Assembly (NCBI GenBank): GCA_963575745.1
Contig: CAUYUJ010022407.1
Span: forward strand, 35,001 to 99,000
From: Prorocentrum cordatum
Taxonomy: Eukaryota; Sar; Dinophyceae; Prorocentrales; Prorocentraceae
DNA: 64,000 bases
Reading direction: 5' to 3'
Positions 63,822 to 64,000 of this stretch are shown one piece after another. How positions within the stretch are numbered: position 1 is the first letter of the stretch; the number at the start of each line of letters is the position of its first letter. Under the pieces are notes generated by a model. It saw only the letters and a list, made by a program, of their open reading frames with translations, made no database searches and was not told where the DNA came from. The position numbers and the translations under genes are program-made.

Positions 63822-63985
63822 TGATTCGAAGTTTCTTGGTCACCAGGAAGCTTCGAATCATACCTAAATCAGAGTTCCCAGTCATACCTACATCAGATTT
63901 GGGTCTTAGGGCCAGAGTTGAATCAGACTTCCAGTCAGACCTTAATCAGACCTAAGTCAGACTTCCAGTCAGACTTCCAGGGCCA
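63822..63985. repeat. Short palindrome followed by a CAGACTTCCAGT minisatellite
   Basis: GATTCGAAGTTTCTTGGTCA pairs with CCAGGAAGCTTCGAATC (63822-63858). Units of TCAGACYTMAATCAGACCTA and GTCAGACTTCCA follow to the window end. Confidence 0.7.
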
Positions 63986-64000
63986 AAACAGAGAAACAGA

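Overview
The window looks like nuclear DNA of a dinoflagellate. This is inferred from the sequence style, not from a database match. It is GC-rich, gene-poor and dominated by trinucleotide microsatellites up to about 2.9 kb long and by short palindromic repeat families. The few coding exons are separated by kilobase-scale introns, and at least two of those introns start with GC instead of GT. One coding sequence carries a tandem domain of a type I associate with dinoflagellate proteins. The genus cannot be named from this alone. A 100-base run of N at 62705-62804 is an assembly gap.

Two multi-exon protein genes can be supported, both on the + strand. The first (exons 33655-33723, 36575-36852, 39070-about 39178, probably incomplete at the 3' end) encodes a small protein with two copies of a KOW/Tudor-like repeat (GD-V--HGL then LNG--G then RYQV-F). 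The second (exons about 45146-45823, about 53399-53521 and 55450-56224) encodes a DBP2/DDX5-type DEAD-box RNA helicase with a Gly-rich tail and a small Cys/His motif. Its first intron holds a nearly full-length but frameshifted non-LTR retrotransposon (LINE) in antisense (46433-53110). Relics of LINEs occur at 15079-15225, about 15890-16250, 17290-18153 and 42930-43065. A few other coding-like islands (23098-23451, 24165-24251, 30125-30214, 53578-53880 antisense) could not be identified.

The rest is a mosaic of short repeat families, named here A to W. The most striking is family A: sixteen elements of about 140-207 bp with 25-30 bp terminal inverted repeats. All sixteen lie in the same orientation, which is also the direction of both genes. 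They carry splice-site-like sequence at their ends and a T-rich 3' half, so they are candidates for introner-type, intron-generating elements. By contrast family D (about 185 bp, TIR CAGACCCCC) is present in both orientations. Families B, C, E, G, I, J, M, V and W are foldback or palindromic MITE-like elements.

Layout: 1-5.8 kb, MITEs (A, B, C, F, U) and GGC/GGA/CTC arrays; 6.0-7.3 kb, a satellite built on CCCAAGTAG in both orientations; 7.4-15 kb, MITE mosaic with GTC, TCC and GT arrays; 15-18.2 kb, LINE relics; 18.15-20 kb, AGT array; 20-24.2 kb, MITEs plus an unidentified exon; 24.3-25.8 kb, TCG array; 26-33.6 kb, tandem repeats and MITEs; 33.65-39.2 kb, the KOW-like gene; 39.2-41.2 kb, GGA, ATG and GATCGA arrays; 41.4-45.1 kb, dense MITEs; 45.1-56.2 kb, the helicase gene with its nested LINE; 56.5-59.1 kb, MITEs; 59.5-62.5 kb, a 2.9 kb CCT-rich array; 62.7-64 kb, gap and MITEs. 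Unlisted stretches over 300 bases (for example 12.13-12.41, 20.16-20.8, 26.5-27.7, 28.8-29.15, 32.4-32.95, 34.9-35.6 and 44.5-45.1 kb) are GC-rich unique-looking DNA in which I see no coding or repeat signal beyond the notes given.
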